This document shows, piece by piece, positions 61,369 through 64,000 of a DNA stretch of 64,000 nt. The stretch lies in assembly GCF_008831285.2 (NCBI RefSeq), contig NC_045148.1:12903183-12967182 (forward strand), read 5' to 3'. The notes beneath the pieces were generated by a model. That model made no database searches, was not told where the DNA came from, and saw only the letters and a list, made by a program, of their open reading frames with translations. Position numbers and translations under genes: made by a program. Source of the DNA: Nymphaea colorata (Eukaryota; Streptophyta; Magnoliopsida; Nymphaeales; Nymphaeaceae). The stretch's first letter is position 1. Every line of letters starts with the position of its first letter.

Positions 61369-62086
61369 GTTGTACATATCGTACGATATGTATGGTATCG
61401 TTTATAAAATACGATACGATACACTCCCTGTATCGTAAATGGGAGTGTATCATGCTTGTATCGTACGATACGCATGATACAGGCCCCCGTATCGTACGAT
61501 ACGGGGTGATATAGGCTGATTTCAAAAAAGGAGGCTCGAACTCTTTTTTTTCGAGTTGCTTTTATAAAAACTCATCCATTCATCATTTCTAACCTATAAA
61601 TTGTACCGCCTTGGAGGAAAATCATTGATTTTCATTGTGAAATCATCAATTTTCACCGTGAAATCATTTATTAAACCATGGATTTGTGCATGGGTGGTTG
61701 ATTCCCATTGAAAAGAATGAAGTTTTTTTAAATCATGAAGATGAAGAAGAAGATGGAGATGAGGATGACAATGAATGTAATGAAATTATAAATCTATGGT
61801 TATGAAATTAAGATATACATTATGTAATTGTTGACTTGGGCTTTTTAGATTGATATTGTTATGAATTTTGATGTATACGAATGATGAACCATAACTTTAT
61901 AGCAATAATAAGTCTATTATTCTATAAAACATGTTTTTTGTGAATGTATTATTTTATTGATTTTTTATGAATTTTTTGAATGTTTTTCTTATTTTTTCTG
62001 ATTTATTTAAAAAAATGATACAATTACGATATGACATATCTTAAAAAAGCCAAAGATACGGCTTATACGGCTTATGATACAACATT
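61369..62086. mobile_element. TIR-like element rich in GTATCGTACGATAC palindromes
   Basis: The flanks read CAGTGTTGTACATATCG at the left and ATGATACAACATTGG at the right, imperfect inverted ends. The first 150 bp contain repeated TATCGTACGATA palindromes and GATAC words, and similar words recur near the right end. The interior is AT-rich and non-coding. Confidence 0.6.
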
Positions 62087-63266
62087 GGTTCATACCACTT
62101 CAAAGTGATTTTTGTGGGTGAACTTGAGGTTAATTGTGCCAACTAGAACGCATCTTGTGGCTCGTTCGGTAAATTGATTGTGGCAAATTGACTTTATGGT
62201 TCCTCTCACTTGATAGATCTCATTTACATGACTAAGATGGATTGTAGGTTTACCTGCAACTCTAGTGGTGTGGTGTATGATCATTTGAGTAGCTGTAGGT
62301 TGTGTACTTAGAAATGGTAATGCATTTTAATTAAGTCCTAATGGTTTAAACATAAGCAAATGAACGATAGTGGTTCGAAAAGGCCCTTCTGGTGCGTCTG
62401 TTTCGACCCTTTTTCTTTTATGATAAATATTAATGCTTCTTATAGAGAAACCTGGAACTTGCAGTAAAATTGCGTGTTCTACAAAGTGGGGAAGGATACA
62501 GATGCTTGACTGCAAAAGCGATAGTATTTGTACTAGTTGTTCCCGGAGATGACCAAAGCTTGATATGTGTTGAATATGGAGTATGAGGGGGCAGAGTTTG
62601 TCCGATGGTTGAAACTCCACAAAGGTGTTCTAGCCTTGCAAGTTGCAAGGAGCACTGCTGACGGATCATTCTCGTTCCACCTGACACTCTTTCTTGACTC
62701 GTCCGCTTCGACAAATGACCCGTGTGTCTTAAACGCACGAATCTATAGCACAGATTTAAGTTTGGTCTTGTTCTTGACATCAGAGGTTCGCCAAAAGAAT
62801 TAGACTGGACCCTCCACCCCGCCCAAGCTGGACGATAAAGGAAAAATGCACCTGTAACGAATACATGGATTACAAGCAACGATGAAAAAAATCACAAGTT
62901 TAAAAAGAACAGCTAATGTTGAAAAATAAAATGATAAAACATTGCAATTTTATATTCCAAATAATAAAAATTGTCGGTTGACAGGTCAATCATAAATTCA
63001 GCTAGCTACTCATAGCGTGGGCATGTAGGCCCTAACAACTGCATGAAAGGAAAACACTAGTTTCTGATTCTACTTCTCATAACATGTGCATGAAAGGGAA
63101 ACTCTAGTTTCTGATTCTTCTTTTATCTAAACCGATGCCTCCACAAACTCTTGATTATAATCATCCACATAATTTATAGTTGAAAACCATTTAGATAATT
63201 TTGCCTGGAAGACCATTAATCAGTGTAGTTGTAGTGCAACACCATTAATTAGTATAGTTGTAATGC

Positions 63267-63271
<5 letters not shown>
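62087..63271. other. Right intergenic region
   Basis: A 149-codon minus frame (62430-62879) and short plus frames overlap here. Composition is moderately GC-rich at 62560-62760, but no domain, splice pattern or repeat structure was recognised, so no gene is called. Confidence 0.4.

Positions 63272-63304
<33 letters not shown>
63272..63304. repeat. (CT)n microsatellite
   Basis: An uninterrupted CT run of about 33 bp. A comparable (CT)n then (CA)n compound tract lies at about 51858-51895. Confidence 0.9.
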
Positions 63305-63307
<3 letters not shown>

Positions 63308-63439
63308 TTCGATGCAAACCTGTCATTATGGCTCAAAAAATAACCATTTTGCCCCTATGTATATTTCCAAAGTTTTGGATTTTTTTACCTCAATGAACCA
63401 AGTTGTGGTTAGGCTTCTAAATAGGCTTTGGTTAAAATC

Positions 63440-64000
63440 TTGCTAAAAAAATCATCATTGATTGCTCTAAAAATCATAACTAAGCCATAATGAGCTCAAT
63501 GGCCTTCAAAACTAAATTGAACTCAAACTGAAAGGAATGAACTCAAACCATACTAAGAGAGTATTGATGTATTCATGATAACATAATAACAACTCAACTT
63601 TAGCTTACTCTTATGGATGGAATTGAAATTCAACTCAAACCCTTGAAAACATGAGAGAGAAGACACTCATAACTAAATTGAACTGAAGACAAGATGAATG
63701 AGCTCAAATCAACCTAAGAAAGCTTGATGGATACATTATAAACATGGTCATAGCTTGGTTTTAGCTCACTTTATCAGGTTAAAGCCAAATTCAACTCAAA
63801 CCCTTGAAAACATGAGAGAGGAAACAATTAGAACTGAATTGAATTCAATCAAAATGAATAAATTCAAATCGAACAAAAAAAAACCTTAATTTATACATGA
63901 TAAACATGGTGTAGCTCAGTTTTAGCTCACTCTTATGGGTTGAGCTCAAATTCAGCTCAAACTATGAAAACAAGAGAGAGAAAGACCCAATAGCAATATA
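63440..64000. repeat. ~160-bp satellite-like tandem repeat, array continues off window
   Basis: The block TCAACTCAAACCCTTGAAAA plus GAGAGAG recurs near 63631 and 63792, and a variant near 63955, with a period of about 160 bp. Each unit also has TTTAGCTCACT-like and AACATGGT-like words. At least three units are present, moderately diverged, and the last is cut by the window edge. Confidence 0.85.

Noticed and set aside
62430-62879. 149-codon minus frame near the right end
   Set aside because: No recognised motif and no conserved splice context; left as unassigned.
1-64000. CRISPR arrays, bacterial operons, phage or organelle genome segments
   Set aside because: No regular short repeats with unique spacers, no polycistronic gene runs, and introns throughout both genes indicate nuclear plant DNA.

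Overview
This window is nuclear DNA from a seed plant, most likely a flowering plant. The evidence is two plant genes with GT-AG introns, plant Ty1/copia, Ty3/gypsy, LINE and hAT relics, plant-type terminal-inverted-repeat elements, and abundant (GA)n, (TA)n and (CT)n tracts. The species cannot be named from the sequence. No bacterial operon, CRISPR array, rRNA gene or tRNA gene was seen.

Two genes were assembled exon by exon, both on the plus strand. The first (5850-45192) encodes a RecA-type recombinase that best fits the plastid-targeted RECA1 class. Thirteen exons give 408 codons spread over about 39.3 kb. Exons 1-5 sit together (5850-7219), exons 6-9 together (15700-16408), exons 10-11 together (21088-21309), and exons 12 (41437-41509) and 13 (45088-45192) stand alone. 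The second (coding part 57296-60871) is an LSD1-type zinc-finger regulator with six coding exons, 175 codons and three zf-LSD1 fingers.

Most of the rest is transposable-element DNA, much of it inside RECA1 introns. Intron 5 (8.5 kb) holds an antisense copia element with intact 284/281-bp LTRs and a CCTTA target duplication (9048-13052), next to a decayed gypsy pol. Intron 9 (4.7 kb) holds a decayed hAT transposase with a BED-type finger. Intron 11 (20.1 kb) holds an inverted pair of gypsy integrase fragments, two related foldback elements, a reduced gypsy element, and a copia element (27041-37044) into which a second, younger copia element (28373-33810) has inserted with a GACTC duplication. 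Intron 12 (3.6 kb) holds a decayed antisense copia gag and a probable LTR remnant.

Between the two genes (45.2-57.3 kb) are a tandem repeat with a 24-G run, a decayed LINE, a small palindromic MITE, a diverged triplicated segment and a gypsy 3' end. Beyond LSD1 are a GTATCGTACGATAC-rich element and, at the right edge, a ~160-bp satellite-like tandem array that runs off the window.

No clearly new biological system was found. The most useful results are the complete RECA1 model, including an easily missed last exon; the repeated loss of the reverse-transcriptase core from copia elements that keep intact ends; and several structured non-coding repeats.
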